Assembly (NCBI RefSeq): GCF_036178145.1
Contig: NZ_CP108067.1
Coordinates: 4,464,001 to 4,528,000, forward strand
Source: Streptomyces sp. NBC_00273
Lineage (GTDB): Bacteria; Actinomycetota; Actinomycetes; Streptomycetales; Streptomycetaceae
Reading direction: 5' to 3'
Length of the DNA stretch: 64,000 nucleotides
Shown: positions 9,297 through 19,158 of the stretch, piece after piece
How the letters are laid out: the number at the start of each line of letters is the position of its first letter
How positions within the stretch are numbered: the first letter of the stretch is position 1
Notes under the pieces: generated by a model
What the model was told of the DNA's origin: nothing
Database searches by the model: none
Seen by the model: only the letters and a program-made list of their open reading frames with translations
Program-made: the position numbers and the translations under genes

Positions 9297-10406
9297 TCAG
9301 GAGCGGGTGGAGGTCCCGCACCCGCCGCGCCTGATGTCCTTGCTGCGGTCGTACGGGTCCGTGGCCGGACCGGTGGGCGCCTGACCGGTCGGCGCGTCCT
9401 GCGGGAACTGCGGGTGCAGGTAGCCGTCGGCGACCTCGCACTCCACGTTCGACGACTCCACGTGGTACTCGCTCAGCTGGAGCCGGTCCCCGGTCGCCTT
9501 CCAGCGCGCCGGGTCGAGCAGGGACAGGGTGATCTGCCGGCGCACGATCGTGCGCTGCACGCTCGTGCCCCCCTTCGTCATCGGGTGGACGAAGGTGTAG
9601 TCCGTCACCACGCGCACCTCCCCGGGCTCCCCCTGCTCCACGCGCATGCTGCCGCGCACCTTGACGACGCCGCCGACCGGCTTGACCTCGGCCGGATCGA
9701 AGCGGGTGAAGAGATGGGTCGGCTTGTCCTCGGCGTTCGGATGCGTCAGCGAGCGCTCCAGCCGCTGGTAGACCTCCGGCTGCTGCGGGTCCAAGACCGC
9801 CAGCGCCGCAGCGGGCCGTTCGCCGCGCAGGGTGGCGGGCTCCAGGTTGGCGGCGACCAGGAACTGCTTCGCCTTGGCCAGCCCGTCCGCGACCTGCTCC
9901 TTGGTCAGCCAGCCGACGGCGGTGGCCTCGGGAACCTCGATCCCGGCGGCACCGTCGGCCCACTGCAGGGCCGGGGAGCCCCGGAAGGGCTCGGCCAGGG
10001 TGGGCCGGTCCGGGGGCACGGCGTCCGGGGCCGCGGTCGGCCGGGCCGTCTCCGCGGGCAGCGGGGCCTTCGCGTTCTCCCGGGCGTCCGTCTTGCCCGT
10101 GACCCGGTCGATCACCAGCTCGGGCCGTACGGCGACCAGCGCGAGCCCGGCGATGAAGACGACGGCCAGGGTGACCTTGATCCCCCGCTTGGCCCGGTCC
10201 CGCCCGCCCCGCCTCCCCTGCCCGGTCGGGCCGGTGCGCCAGCCCGGCGGATCCTGCTGGTCGCGCAGTCGCTCGGTCACCATCCGGGCCCGCGCCGACG
10301 GCTCCCGCGGCGCCTCTCCGGTGCCCGCGGCGGCCCGCTCCAGGAACGCCGCCAGCTCCTCGTCGGATATCCCCGAGCTCCGCCCGTCCCCGTCTTTCCC
10401 GCCCAT
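9297..10406 (-). CDS. Unknown single-pass membrane protein
   Basis: I do not recognise this protein. The chosen ATG at 10406 (MGGKDGDGRSSG) has a GGGGTGG Shine-Dalgarno-like run upstream and gives 369 residues; an ATG at 10424 adds six. Roughly 85 cytoplasmic residues, rich in Arg and Gly near the membrane, lead to one membrane segment (KVTLAVVFIAGLALVAV). The rest, about 260 residues, would be outside the cell. The outer part includes PVGGVVKVRGSMRVEQGEPG and a long VRVVTDYTFVHP strand, suggesting beta structure. The tail is hydrophilic and ends RGGCGTSTRS. It lies upstream of the S10 promoter on the same strand, and a strong terminator (10444-10481) separates it from the flippase gene, so it is probably transcribed alone. 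Confidence 0.75.
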   Translation of the reverse strand: MGGKDGDGRSSGISDEELAAFLERAAAGTGEAPREPSARARMVTERLRDQQDPPGWRTGPTGQGRRGGRDRAKRGIKVTLAVVFIAGLALVAVRPELVIDRVTGKTDARENAKAPLPAETARPTAAPDAVPPDRPTLAEPFRGSPALQWADGAAGIEVPEATAVGWLTKEQVADGLAKAKQFLVAANLEPATLRGERPAAALAVLDPQQPEVYQRLERSLTHPNAEDKPTHLFTRFDPAEVKPVGGVVKVRGSMRVEQGEPGEVRVVTDYTFVHPMTKGGTSVQRTIVRRQITLSLLDPARWKATGDRLQLSEYHVESSNVECEVADGYLHPQFPQDAPTGQAPTGPATDPYDRSKDIRRGGCGTSTRS

Positions 10407-10443
10407 GTCCCACCCCGTGTGCATCCGTATGCGTGCGATACGA

Positions 10444-10481
10444 CCGAGGGGCCCCGCACCGTGCGGTGCGGGGCCCCTCGG
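10444..10481 (-). terminator. Strong hairpin terminator after the flippase gene
   Basis: The arms CCGAGGGGCCCCGCACC and its complement form a 17-bp perfect stem with a 4-base loop. There is no U tract, which is common in Streptomyces. It would end minus-strand transcripts from the 10579-14001 glycosylation block. Confidence 0.7.
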
Positions 10482-10578
10482 CCACCGATCGGGCGACTGG
10501 TCCGTCGCCAGATCATGGAATCGTACTCCTGGACGACCAAGGCACGCGCGGCACGGAAGTGGCCGTCACGCCACGGGA

Positions 10579-11877
10579 TCAGACCTCGGCGAGCTGTCCG
10601 TCGGGCGCCGGTACGGCGGTACGGCGCGGAACGGCACCGCGCAGGGTCAGCAGCATCGCGGCGGCCGTGGCCAGCGAACCGACCGCGTAGGCGAGGCCCA
10701 CGCGCAGCGCGATGTCCCCGGGTACCAGCGTGATGCCGAGCAGCACCGCGGTGCCGAACGCCCAGCAGGCCAGCTGCGCGCGGTGCTTGTGCAGCACCAT
10801 CTGGGCCTGGCCGAGCACCATCGCCAGCATGTAGCAGGTCGTCCCGATGGCGAACCAGAGGAAGTCGACGTGGCCGAGCTGGCCGGGCTTGGCACGGAAG
10901 AGGACCTCGATCAGCCAGGGCCCGAGCAGTACGGCGGGCACGCCGCCGACGGCGCCGAGGCCGAGCACCACCGTGCAGGCCTTGCGGAGCATCCGGGCGA
11001 AGCCCTGGTGGTCTCCGGCGGCCACCACGGTGGACAGGCCGGAGAGCAGCGAGGCCTGCAGCGAGCCGAAGACGAACAGCGGCACGCGAGCCAGTACCAG
11101 AGCGCTGAGCAGGGCCGAGATCAAGGCGATGCGGGTCGGCTCCAGCAGCTGGGTGCTCATCACCGCCGCGTTGACCACCACCTGCGCCAGCAGGGTGGAG
11201 GCGGTCAGCGGCCCGAGGCCGCGGGCCAGCTCCCGGGTGGGGAACACTGCGCCGGGCCGCGCCGCGCGCAGCGTCGGGGCCAGCGTGACCAGCAGGGCGA
11301 CGAACGGCGCCACGACGAGGATCAGGCTGAAGGCGAGCGCCGAGTGCAGCCCGGCGACGGCGCAGGCGAAGGCCAGCACGATCCGCAGGCCGCCGTCGAC
11401 CGCGAGCTGGGAGCCGTACGCGGTGAAGCGGCCGACGCCGGCCAGGATGCCCCGGGTGAGGTAGCACAGGGCCATACCGGCGAAGGCGCCGCCGAGCACG
11501 GCGACCATCTGGAGGTCACCGTGGAACAGTCGGTCGGCGATGGGCCGGGCGAAGACGGCGAGCGCCACCAGGACCGCGCCGAGGACGCCCCCGGTCAGCA
11601 GTCCCGCCTTCCGGAGCACCGGCGCGGAACCCTCACCGCGCACCACGCGGGCGGCGACGATCCGGGTGAGCTCCTGCTCGATCGGGAAGAACAGGCCGAT
11701 CCCGACGGACATCACCAGGGTCCACAGCACCGACACCCCGGCCTTGTCGGCTTCGGAGAGGCTGTGTCCGGCCACCGCGAGGTGGATGTAGGAGGCGGCG
11801 CCGAGTACGGCGGTGCCCCCCGCGACCATGGCGGTCCCGGGGGGCAGGGCTTTGAGCAGTTTCGCTATCGGGTTCAT
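10579..11877 (-). CDS. Polysaccharide flippase-like membrane protein
   Basis: A 432-residue polytopic membrane protein resembling the MOP superfamily (Wzx and related flippases), which move lipid-linked sugars or polysaccharide units across the membrane. The ATG at 11877 (MNPIAKLLKALPPGTAMVAG) is preferred over the longer open frame because the 20 upstream codons are polar and overlap the terminal region of the next gene. About 12 hydrophobic segments can be counted, including AGLLTGGVLGAVLVALAVFA and VVLGLGAVGGVPAVLLGPWL. It is the last gene of a minus-strand block with two glycosyltransferases and next to the rhamnose genes, which supports export of a rhamnose-containing glycan. The substrate is not known. 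Confidence 0.7.
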   Translation of the reverse strand: MNPIAKLLKALPPGTAMVAGGTAVLGAASYIHLAVAGHSLSEADKAGVSVLWTLVMSVGIGLFFPIEQELTRIVAARVVRGEGSAPVLRKAGLLTGGVLGAVLVALAVFARPIADRLFHGDLQMVAVLGGAFAGMALCYLTRGILAGVGRFTAYGSQLAVDGGLRIVLAFACAVAGLHSALAFSLILVVAPFVALLVTLAPTLRAARPGAVFPTRELARGLGPLTASTLLAQVVVNAAVMSTQLLEPTRIALISALLSALVLARVPLFVFGSLQASLLSGLSTVVAAGDHQGFARMLRKACTVVLGLGAVGGVPAVLLGPWLIEVLFRAKPGQLGHVDFLWFAIGTTCYMLAMVLGQAQMVLHKHRAQLACWAFGTAVLLGITLVPGDIALRVGLAYAVGSLATAAAMLLTLRGAVPRRTAVPAPDGQLAEV

Positions 11878-11902
11878 CCCGTGGCTTTCATCGGCCGCAC
11901 GC

Positions 11903-12787
11903 TCAGCGCGTGGCGTGGCGGAGCATGGCGCTGACACCGGGTCGGCCGGCCTTCATGGCGGCGCCGGGCAGCAGGGTCAGCGCGTGCAGCCGGGAGGAGA
12001 GGTGCAGCCGGGAGACCTTGGCGGCGCGCGGCCAGCCGTGCCGGTCGAGGCGGTCGGCGGTCTCCACGAAGAAGCGCTTGGCCTCCTCGAAGCGGTGGCC
12101 GGTGTAGGCCTTGGCCGAGGACTCGCTCTCGGCGTGCCGGCGGTAGCTGAAGCAGACCTCCGGCGTGGTGGCCAGGGACTCCCCCGCCACTAGCAGGTCC
12201 ACGACCAGGGCGAGGTCCTGGATCACACCGAGGTCGGTGCGGAAGCCGAAGCGCTTGACCGCCTCGGTGCGCCAGCAGATCGACGGGAAGTACAGCCAGT
12301 TCCCGCGCAGCAGGCTGGTGGCCAGCTCCTCGCCGCCCAGCAGGGCACGGCCCGGGCCCTTGGGCGCGTACAGCTTGCGCTTGGTCCGGTCGCCCAGGGT
12401 GTCGAAGGGCAGGCCGTCGGTGCCGATCACCTGGACGCCGGGCTGGATCATGGCCGCGGCCGGCTCCCGGTCGGCGGCCGCCCGCACCACCTGCAGGTAG
12501 TTCGGGTGCATGAGGTCGTCGCAGCCCATGAGCACCAGGTACTCGTACTCGGCGAGCTCGACGCAGCGGTTGAAGTTGCCGGTCACACCGAGGTTGCGTT
12601 CGTTGCGCAGGTAGCGGACCCGGGGGTCGGCGAGCTGCTCGAACCACTCGGGGACGCCCGGCTCGCGGCCGTCGTCGACGACGGTGAGGCGCCAGTCGTC
12701 GCCGTCCTGGACCAGGACGCTGCGGACGGCGTCCTGCATCAGCGCGACGTCGCCGTAGTACGGCAGGAGGATTTCGAAACGCGACAT
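11903..12787 (-). CDS. Family 2 glycosyltransferase
   Basis: A 294-residue GT-A fold enzyme predicted to transfer a sugar from a nucleotide donor in the cytoplasm. The N-terminal Rossmann-like part has SRFEILLPYYGDVALMQDAV and the nucleotide-binding LTVVDDGREPG motif (about residue 35). The metal-binding acidic motif is GCDDLMHPNYLQ (about residue 88). A hydrophobic acceptor region (LLRGNWLYFPSICWRTEAVK) follows. No membrane segments are evident. It lies 9 bases after the second glycosyltransferase and before the flippase, in one operon. It is probably a glycan-assembly enzyme, perhaps a rhamnosyltransferase; the donor is not shown by the sequence. Confidence 0.85.
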   Translation of the reverse strand: MSRFEILLPYYGDVALMQDAVRSVLVQDGDDWRLTVVDDGREPGVPEWFEQLADPRVRYLRNERNLGVTGNFNRCVELAEYEYLVLMGCDDLMHPNYLQVVRAAADREPAAAMIQPGVQVIGTDGLPFDTLGDRTKRKLYAPKGPGRALLGGEELATSLLRGNWLYFPSICWRTEAVKRFGFRTDLGVIQDLALVVDLLVAGESLATTPEVCFSYRRHAESESSAKAYTGHRFEEAKRFFVETADRLDRHGWPRAAKVSRLHLSSRLHALTLLPGAAMKAGRPGVSAMLRHATR

Positions 12788-12796
12788 GATCTCCGC

Positions 12797-13603
12797 CTAG
12801 GCCTTGGTCAGCTCGCGCGCGACCAGCTCGGCGGTGCGCTGCTGGAAGGCGGTGTACGCCGGGGTGCCGGGCGTGAACGCCTTGAGCTCGCCGGGCATCC
12901 GGCGGATCATCGCGAGCAGCAGCACGAGGCCGGCCCGGGTGAGGTAGACCATGGCCCTGAACGGCGAGGCGCTCGGCCGGCCGGTGGTCCGCTCCCGCAT
13001 CGCCACCGGGATCTGGCGCACGGTGAAGCCGGAGCGGGCGGCGCCCACCATGGACTCGATGGTGTCCCCGAGGTACTCCACGGGGTACCAGCGGGCGAAG
13101 AACTCTATGAGCGGCCGGTTGCAGGCACGGAAGCCCGAGGTGGTGTCGGTGAGCTTGGTCCGGGTGATGCGCGACAGCACCACGGACAGCAGCGACATCG
13201 CCCACTTGCGCGGGCCGCGCACCGTGTAGTCGCCGTCGCCGGCGAACCGGGCGCCTATGACGAGGTCGGCGTCGCCGACGGCGAGGCGCTCCAGCAGCGC
13301 CGGCACGTACGCCGGGTCGTGCTGGCCGTCGGCGTCCACCTGGATCGCCACGTCGTAGCCGTGCTGCTGCGCGTAGCGGTAGCCGAGCCGCATCGCGCCG
13401 CCGACACCGAGGTTGAAGGGCAGCTGGGCGACGGCCGAGCCGGCCGCCCGGGCCACCTCGGCGGTGTTGTCGGCCGAGCCGTCGTCGACCACCAGGGTGT
13501 CCACGTACGGCAGTTGCTGCTGGATCTCCCGCAGGACGGAGGGCAGTCCGTCCTGCTCGTTCCAGGCGGGAAGAATGATCAGAACGCGACGACCGTCGTT
13601 CAC
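12797..13603 (-). CDS. DPM1-like family 2 glycosyltransferase
   Basis: A 268-residue GT2 protein of the polyprenyl-phosphate sugar transferase type. The GTG at 13603 is chosen because it overlaps the upstream stop (GTGA) and has AGGTGAG as a Shine-Dalgarno. It begins RRVLIILPAWNEQDGLPSV, followed by LVVDDGSADNT and the metal-binding VDADGQHDP. A hydrophobic stretch near the end (YLTRAGLVLLLAMIRR) may anchor it to the membrane. It pairs with the DUF2304 protein next to it, a common arrangement. It likely loads a sugar onto a lipid carrier for the neighbouring glycan pathway. Confidence 0.88.
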   Translation of the reverse strand: MNDGRRVLIILPAWNEQDGLPSVLREIQQQLPYVDTLVVDDGSADNTAEVARAAGSAVAQLPFNLGVGGAMRLGYRYAQQHGYDVAIQVDADGQHDPAYVPALLERLAVGDADLVIGARFAGDGDYTVRGPRKWAMSLLSVVLSRITRTKLTDTTSGFRACNRPLIEFFARWYPVEYLGDTIESMVGAARSGFTVRQIPVAMRERTTGRPSASPFRAMVYLTRAGLVLLLAMIRRMPGELKAFTPGTPAYTAFQQRTAELVARELTKA

Positions 13604-14001
13604 GAGCTCACCTGTGCCTCGATGGCGCCGGATTCCTCCGCGCGCGGCGACGTACTGGGGTAACCGCCCTGCTGGACGAGGTGCGCGCGGATCAGCGCGA
13701 CGTCCTCCGCCAGGGTGCGCGTCTCCGCCTCCAGCCGACTGGTCTCCCAGCTGAGGTGCAGGCTCACCAGCAGGACCAGGACGAACCCGATGAAGAACAC
13801 CAGGCTCACGCCGGACGCCACGCCGAGGCTCCTGGCCACCGGGTCCAGCAGGTCGGGGACGAACCCGAGCGGGGCGGCCAGCAATCCGATGGCGAGCCAT
13901 ATCGCCGCGTACTTCTCCCGCAGTTGCTGGCGGCGCAGCAGCTCGAGGATGTACCCCAGCACCAGAAGACCGGTGATGGAGGTCAGAACGGAGAGTCGCA
14001 C
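13600..14001 (-). CDS. DUF2304 family membrane protein
   Basis: A small membrane protein of about 133 residues with three hydrophobic segments: SVLTSITGLLVLGYILELL, AAIWLAIGLLAAPLGFVP and GVSLVFFIGFVLVLLVSLHL. A coiled, charged cytoplasmic tail (SWETSRLEAETRTLAEDVAL) follows. The layout fits DUF2304, usually found beside DPM1-like glycosyltransferases. I prefer the GTG at 14001 because a TATGCT box at 14054-14049 would place the transcript start below the ATG at 14067. Its stop overlaps the glycosyltransferase start by 4 bases, so the two are coupled. Confidence 0.75.
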   Translation of the reverse strand: MRLSVLTSITGLLVLGYILELLRRQQLREKYAAIWLAIGLLAAPLGFVPDLLDPVARSLGVASGVSLVFFIGFVLVLLVSLHLSWETSRLEAETRTLAEDVALIRAHLVQQGGYPSTSPRAEESGAIEAQVSS

Positions 14002-14074
14002 AGCGGACGGCGCCTTTCGCGCGAAGGGGCCAACATCTTTGTAGGAGAAGCATATGGCACGGCACATGACGCCA

Positions 14075-14107
14075 ACGGGGCCCGAAAGGTTGCACCCCGG
14101 GCCCCGT
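14075..14107 (-). terminator. Terminator after rfbD
   Basis: The arms ACGGGGCCCG (14075-14084) and CGGGCCCCGT (14098-14107) form a 10-bp perfect stem. It lies just downstream of the rfbD stop at 14145, separating the rhamnose genes from the glycosyltransferase block. Confidence 0.65.
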
Positions 14108-14144
14108 CGACGACGTGCGCGTGTGAGCGATCAGCCCCGCCGAC

Positions 14145-15056
14145 TCACCTCGTGGAGGGGAGTCCCAGCAGATCAGCGAAGGCCGGGCGGGTGATCGCCT
14201 CGGCGAGCTGCGCCCGCCAATCGGCCAGCGGTTCCAGCCCGGCGGCCGACCAGCCGTCGTGAGCAAGGACACTGAAGGCCGGTCGCACGGCGGGGCGGAC
14301 GAACGCCTCGGAGGTCGTCGGCCGGATCCGTTCGGGGTCGAGCCCGCTCAGTCGGTACGCCTCGCGCGCCAGCCCCATCCAGGTGGTGCGGCCGCTCGCG
14401 GTGCCGTGGTAGACCCCGCCCGGGGCCTTGCCCGCCAGCGCGGCGAGGCCGAGGTCGACCAGGTGACGGGCCAGCGCGTAGGACCAAGTGGGCTGGCCGT
14501 GCTGGTCGTCGACCACGTCGAGGGTGTCCCGCTGGGCCGCCAGCTTCAGCATGGTGGCGACGAAGTTCGCCCCGTGCTCGCCGTACAGCCACGCGGTCCG
14601 CACGATGTAGCCGTCCTGCGGGAGCAGCTCGGCGACGGCTCGTTCGCCGACCAGCTTGGAGCGCCCGTAGGCGTTGACCGGACCGGTCTCGGCGTCCTCG
14701 GGGTACGGCTGCGCGGCATTGCCGGGCAGCACGTAGTCGGTGGAGACGTGCAGCAGGCGCGCACCGGCGTCGGCGCAGGCCGCGGCGAGGACGCGTACAC
14801 CGGTGCCGTTGACGGCGGTGGCGGCTTCCTCGGCGGTCTCGGCACCGTCCACGTCGGTCCAGGCCGCGCAGTTGACCACGACGGCGGCACCCTCGACGGC
14901 GGCCCGGACGGCTGCCGGGTCGGTGATGTCGAGGTCGGCGCGGCGCAGGCCCGCGGCTTCGATGCCGGCGTCCCGCAGGGCGGCCAGGACGTCCTGGCCG
15001 AGCATGCCGGCGGCGCCGGTGACGAGCCAGCGGCCGGCTCCCGGGTTGGCGGTCAC
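14145..15056 (-). CDS. rfbD: dTDP-4-dehydrorhamnose reductase
   Basis: Final step of dTDP-L-rhamnose synthesis: NADPH-dependent reduction of dTDP-4-dehydro-L-rhamnose. The GTG at 15056 ([19 protein letters not shown]) overlaps the rfbB stop as GTGA and gives 303 residues. It is an extended short-chain dehydrogenase: dinucleotide motif TGAAGMLGQ, the substrate-site HVSTDYVLPG, and the catalytic YGRSK (YxxxK). The C-terminal HDGWSAAGLEPLADWRAQL is typical of RmlD. It is cotranscribed with rfbB; the other two enzymes are divergent. Confidence 0.95.
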   Translation of the reverse strand: MTANPGAGRWLVTGAAGMLGQDVLAALRDAGIEAAGLRRADLDITDPAAVRAAVEGAAVVVNCAAWTDVDGAETAEEAATAVNGTGVRVLAAACADAGARLLHVSTDYVLPGNAAQPYPEDAETGPVNAYGRSKLVGERAVAELLPQDGYIVRTAWLYGEHGANFVATMLKLAAQRDTLDVVDDQHGQPTWSYALARHLVDLGLAALAGKAPGGVYHGTASGRTTWMGLAREAYRLSGLDPERIRPTTSEAFVRPAVRPAFSVLAHDGWSAAGLEPLADWRAQLAEAITRPAFADLLGLPSTR

Positions 15057-16030
15057 TTCTGCAGGGCCGCCTTCGCCTTCAGCGGCTCCCACCAGGCGCG
15101 GTTCTCGCGGTACCAGTCGATGGTGGCCTTGATGCCGTCCTCGAAGGTGATCTGCGGGGCGTAACCCAGCTCGGCGCCGATCTTGCTGATGTCGATGGAG
15201 TAGCGGAGGTCGTGGCCCTTGCGGTCCTCGACCTGCTCGACCATGTCCCAGCCGAGGCCGGCGGCCTCCAGCAGGACACCGGTCAGCTCCTTGTTGGTGA
15301 GCTCGGTGCCGCCGCCGATGTTGTAGACCTCGCCGGCCCGCCCCTTGCGCATGGCCAGGTCGATGCCGCGGCAGTGGTCGGAGACGTGCAGCCAGTCGCG
15401 GACGTTGCCGCCGTTGCCGTACAGCGGGACCTTCTTGCCGTCCATCAGGTTCGAGACGAACAGCGGGATGACCTTCTCCGGGAACTGGTAGTGCCCGTAG
15501 TTGTTGGAGCAGCGGGTGACCACCACGTCCATGCCGTGGGTGCGGTGGTAGGCCAGCGCCAGCAGGTCGGACGACGCCTTCGAGGCGGAGTACGGGGAGT
15601 TGGGCACCAGCGGCCACTCCTCCGTCCAGGAGCCCTCGCTGATCGAGCCGTAGACCTCGTCGGTGGAGATGTGGACGAAGCGGCCGACGCCGTGCTTGCG
15701 GGCGGAGTCGAGCAGCACCTGGGTGCCCACGACGTTGGTCATCACGAACGGGCCCGCGCCGGCGATCGAGCGGTCCACGTGGGACTCGGCCGCGAAGTGC
15801 ACGACGACATCGTGACCGGGCATGACCTGGTCGACGGCGTCCGCGTCGCAGATGTCGCCCTTGACGAAGGCGTATCCGGAGTGGTCGGCGACCGGGGCGA
15901 GGTTGGCCTCGACGCCCGAGTACGTCAGCTTGTCGAAGACAGTGATCTGCGCCGTGGCATCTGCAGCGAGCTGCTGGCGGACGAATTCTGAACCGATGAA
16001 GCCGGCGCCGCCGGTCACGAGGATGCGCAT
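15053..16030 (-). CDS. rfbB: dTDP-glucose 4,6-dehydratase
   Basis: Second step of the pathway: dTDP-glucose to dTDP-4-keto-6-deoxyglucose with tightly bound NAD. The 325-residue protein starts [20 protein letters not shown] with the NAD-binding TGGAGFIGS. It carries the dehydratase STDEVYG loop (Asp and Glu), YSASK (YxxxK) and [18 protein letters not shown]. The ATG at 16030 has no Shine-Dalgarno; TAGACT lies 9 bases upstream, suggesting a leaderless mRNA. The product is also a precursor for other deoxysugars. Confidence 0.97.
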   Translation of the reverse strand: MRILVTGGAGFIGSEFVRQQLAADATAQITVFDKLTYSGVEANLAPVADHSGYAFVKGDICDADAVDQVMPGHDVVVHFAAESHVDRSIAGAGPFVMTNVVGTQVLLDSARKHGVGRFVHISTDEVYGSISEGSWTEEWPLVPNSPYSASKASSDLLALAYHRTHGMDVVVTRCSNNYGHYQFPEKVIPLFVSNLMDGKKVPLYGNGGNVRDWLHVSDHCRGIDLAMRKGRAGEVYNIGGGTELTNKELTGVLLEAAGLGWDMVEQVEDRKGHDLRYSIDISKIGAELGYAPQITFEDGIKATIDWYRENRAWWEPLKAKAALQK

Positions 16031-16039
16031 AATACGAAG

Positions 16040-16104
16040 AGTCTAGCGGCCGCCCAACGTCACATGTGCTGGACTCTGCTCCCCCACGCCCTCTCGCATA
16101 GGGT
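16040..16104. promoter_or_regulatory. Divergent leaderless promoters rfbB / rfbA
   Basis: The 81-base gap carries TAGACT (minus, 16045-16040; 9 bases before the rfbB ATG) and TAGGGT (plus, 16099-16104; 7 bases before the rfbA ATG). Neither start has a purine-rich Shine-Dalgarno. Both fit TANNNT boxes at leaderless spacing. No strong -35 is seen for either. Confidence 0.55.
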
Positions 16105-16111
16105 TCTCCCC

Positions 16112-16987
16112 ATGCGTGGAATCCTCTTGGCCGGTGGCACCGGATCTCGACTCTGGCCGCTGACCCGGGCCGTCTCGAAGCAGCTGCTGCCCGTCTTCGA
16201 CAAGCCGATGATCTATTACCCCCTCTCCACCCTCGTGATGGCGGGTATCAGCGAGATCCTGATCATCACCACCCCGGACGACCGCGACCAGTTCGAGCGG
16301 CTGCTCGGCGACGGCTCGCAGTTCGGCCTGCGGCTGGAGTACGCCGTCCAGGAGCGCCCGGAGGGCATCGCCCAGGCCTTCGTCCTCGGTGCCGACTTCA
16401 TCGGCGACGAGTCCGTCGCCCTGATCCTCGGCGACAACATCTTCCACGGCAGCGGCCTCGGCACCCGTCTCGCCCAGCACACGGACGCCAAGGGCGGCCG
16501 CGTGTTCGCGTACCCGGTCGCGGACCCCACCGCCTACGGCGTGGTCGAGTTCGACGAGAACGGCCAGGCCATCTCCATCGAGGAGAAGCCGGAGAAGCCC
16601 AAGTCCCGCTACGCGGTGCCGGGTCTGTACTTCTACGACAACCGGGTCGTCGAGATGGCCCGCGGCCTCAAGCCCAGCGCCCGCGGCGAGCTGGAGATCA
16701 CCGCCGTCAACGACGCGTACCTCCAGGCCGGCGAGCTCAACGTGACCATCCTCGACCGCGGTACCGCGTGGCTGGACACCGGCACCTTCGTCTCGATGGT
16801 GCAGGCCTCCGAGTTCGTCCGCGTGATCGAGGAGCGCCAGGGCTTCAAAATAGGCTGCATCGAGGAGGCGGCCTGGCGGGCCGGCCTGATCGACTCCGCG
16901 CAGCTGCGCGCGCTCGCCGAGCCGCTGACCAAGAGCGGCTACGGCGACTACCTGCTGATGCTGCTCGCCGAGGAGGACGCCCGATGA
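16112..16987 (+). CDS. rfbA: Glucose-1-phosphate thymidylyltransferase
   Basis: First step of dTDP-L-rhamnose synthesis: joins dTTP and glucose-1-phosphate to make dTDP-glucose. Starting at the ATG at 16112 ([20 protein letters not shown]) gives 291 residues, with the pyrophosphorylase signature [21 protein letters not shown], the metal-site LGDNIFHG and [18 protein letters not shown]. This matches the short RmlA type. It ends in an ATGA overlap with rfbC. Confidence 0.96.
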   Translation: MRGILLAGGTGSRLWPLTRAVSKQLLPVFDKPMIYYPLSTLVMAGISEILIITTPDDRDQFERLLGDGSQFGLRLEYAVQERPEGIAQAFVLGADFIGDESVALILGDNIFHGSGLGTRLAQHTDAKGGRVFAYPVADPTAYGVVEFDENGQAISIEEKPEKPKSRYAVPGLYFYDNRVVEMARGLKPSARGELEITAVNDAYLQAGELNVTILDRGTAWLDTGTFVSMVQASEFVRVIEERQGFKIGCIEEAAWRAGLIDSAQLRALAEPLTKSGYGDYLLMLLAEEDAR

Positions 16988-17583
16988 AGTTCCGCGAACT
17001 CTCCATAGCCGGCGCCTTCGAGGTCACCCCGCAGCTGCACGGCGACCCGCGCGGCCTGTTCACCGAGTGGTACCGCTTCGACCGCCTCGCCGAGGTCGTC
17101 GGTCACCCGCTGAACCTGGCGCAGGCGAACCTCTCGGTCTCTTCCGCGGGCGTGGTCCGCGGCATCCACTTCGCCGACGTACCGCGCGGCCAGGCCAAGT
17201 ACGTGACCTGCGTACGCGGCGCCGTGCTCGACGTCATCGTCGACCTGCGGGTCGGCTCCCCCACCTTCGGCCAGTGGGAGGGCGTCCGCCTCGACGACGT
17301 GGACCGCCGCGCGGTCTACATCCCCGAGGGCCTCGGCCACGGCTTCTGCGCGCTGAGCGACGACGCGACGCTGTCGTACCTCTGCTCGGAGACGTACAAC
17401 CCGACCGGCGAGCACTCGGTGCACCCGCTCGACCCCGACCTGGGCATCGAGTGGCCGGCCGACGTCCCGCTGCTGTCCGCCCGCGACGAGGCCGCTCCCT
17501 CGCTGGCCGACGCCCTCGCGACCGGTCTGCTGCCCGACCACGCCGCGTGCATCGAGTTCACCGAGTCCCTGCGCGTGAACTGA
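16984..17583 (+). CDS. rfbC: dTDP-4-dehydrorhamnose 3,5-epimerase
   Basis: Third step: double epimerisation at C3 and C5 of dTDP-4-keto-6-deoxyglucose. The 199-residue cupin-fold product has [20 protein letters not shown], the catalytic His in [20 protein letters not shown] and [18 protein letters not shown]. The active-site Tyr region is [20 protein letters not shown]. It overlaps rfbA by 4 bases and is followed by a strong terminator. Confidence 0.95.
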   Translation: MKFRELSIAGAFEVTPQLHGDPRGLFTEWYRFDRLAEVVGHPLNLAQANLSVSSAGVVRGIHFADVPRGQAKYVTCVRGAVLDVIVDLRVGSPTFGQWEGVRLDDVDRRAVYIPEGLGHGFCALSDDATLSYLCSETYNPTGEHSVHPLDPDLGIEWPADVPLLSARDEAAPSLADALATGLLPDHAACIEFTESLRVN

Positions 17584-17601
17584 CCCGCCGCCGCAACGCG
17601 A

Positions 17602-17637
17602 CTGAGGGCCGCACCCCGTCCGGGGTGCGGCCCTCAG
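17602..17637 (+). terminator. Terminator after rfbC
   Basis: A perfect inverted repeat with 17-base arms that begin CTGAGGGCCGCACCCCG, 18 bases after the rfbC stop. The two-base gap between arms means the apical pairs would open into a small loop. It lies downstream of rfbC in the plus direction. Confidence 0.75.
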
Positions 17638-17667
17638 TCGTACCGGCCGCCCTGTCCGCCCGGACTC

Positions 17668-17710
17668 GGACGGACAGGGAGGACAGGGAGGACAGGACGG
17701 ACAGGCGGAC
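17668..17710. repeat. Short 9-base tandem repeat
   Basis: Imperfect repeats of GGACAGGGA (GGACAGGAC, GGACAGGCG variants) occupy the gap between the rfbC and tuf terminators. No open frame or regulatory meaning can be seen. It is probably a slippage tract in a convergent non-coding region. Confidence 0.6.
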
Positions 17711-17725
17711 ACGGGCAGACATGCC

Positions 17726-17769
17726 GAAGGGCCCCGTCCCACCGCCGAGGCGATGGGCCGGGGCCCTTC
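17726..17769 (-). terminator. Terminator after tuf
   Basis: Arms GAAGGGCCCCG (17726-17736) and CGGGGCCCTTC (17759-17769) form an 11-bp perfect stem, 49 bases beyond the tuf stop. It would end the str operon, and may also stop plus-strand readthrough from rfbC. Confidence 0.7.
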
Positions 17770-17817
17770 AGTGCAACTTGGTGCCCGGTGAACGGGCTAC
17801 CAGGTCAGAGCACGAAA

Positions 17818-19011
<1,194 letters not shown>

Positions 19012-19087
19012 GGGGTCCTCCTGGAGAGTGGTTCTGTACGCCTTACAGATCGGCGCCAGGTGATCTTTGCTGGAAAGCCGGCCCCCC

Positions 19088-19117
19088 GGGGCAACGGATT
19101 GTGACTCCTGTTGCCCC
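19088..19117 (-). promoter_or_regulatory. Inverted repeat in the fusA-tuf gap
   Basis: GGGGCAAC (19088-19095) and GTTGCCCC (19110-19117) form an 8-bp stem. The gap is where tuf1 promoters have been found in other Streptomyces. The hairpin could lie in the tuf leader or act as an attenuator on readthrough from fusA. I cannot place the promoter boxes with confidence. Confidence 0.4.
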
Positions 19118-19158
19118 AGAGGCTCCGGTGACAAGCCTAAAGCGTGTACTCGGAAGAG

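Noticed and set aside
9297..17583. Genomic island or prophage between the ribosomal operons
   Set aside because: No integrase, transposase, att-like direct repeats or shift in codon use were found; the rhamnose and glycosyltransferase genes have the same GC-rich style as their neighbours.
17668..17710. Possible CRISPR-like repeats
   Set aside because: Units are 9 bases, contiguous and imperfect with no spacers; a slippage tract fits better. I saw no CRISPR array in the window.
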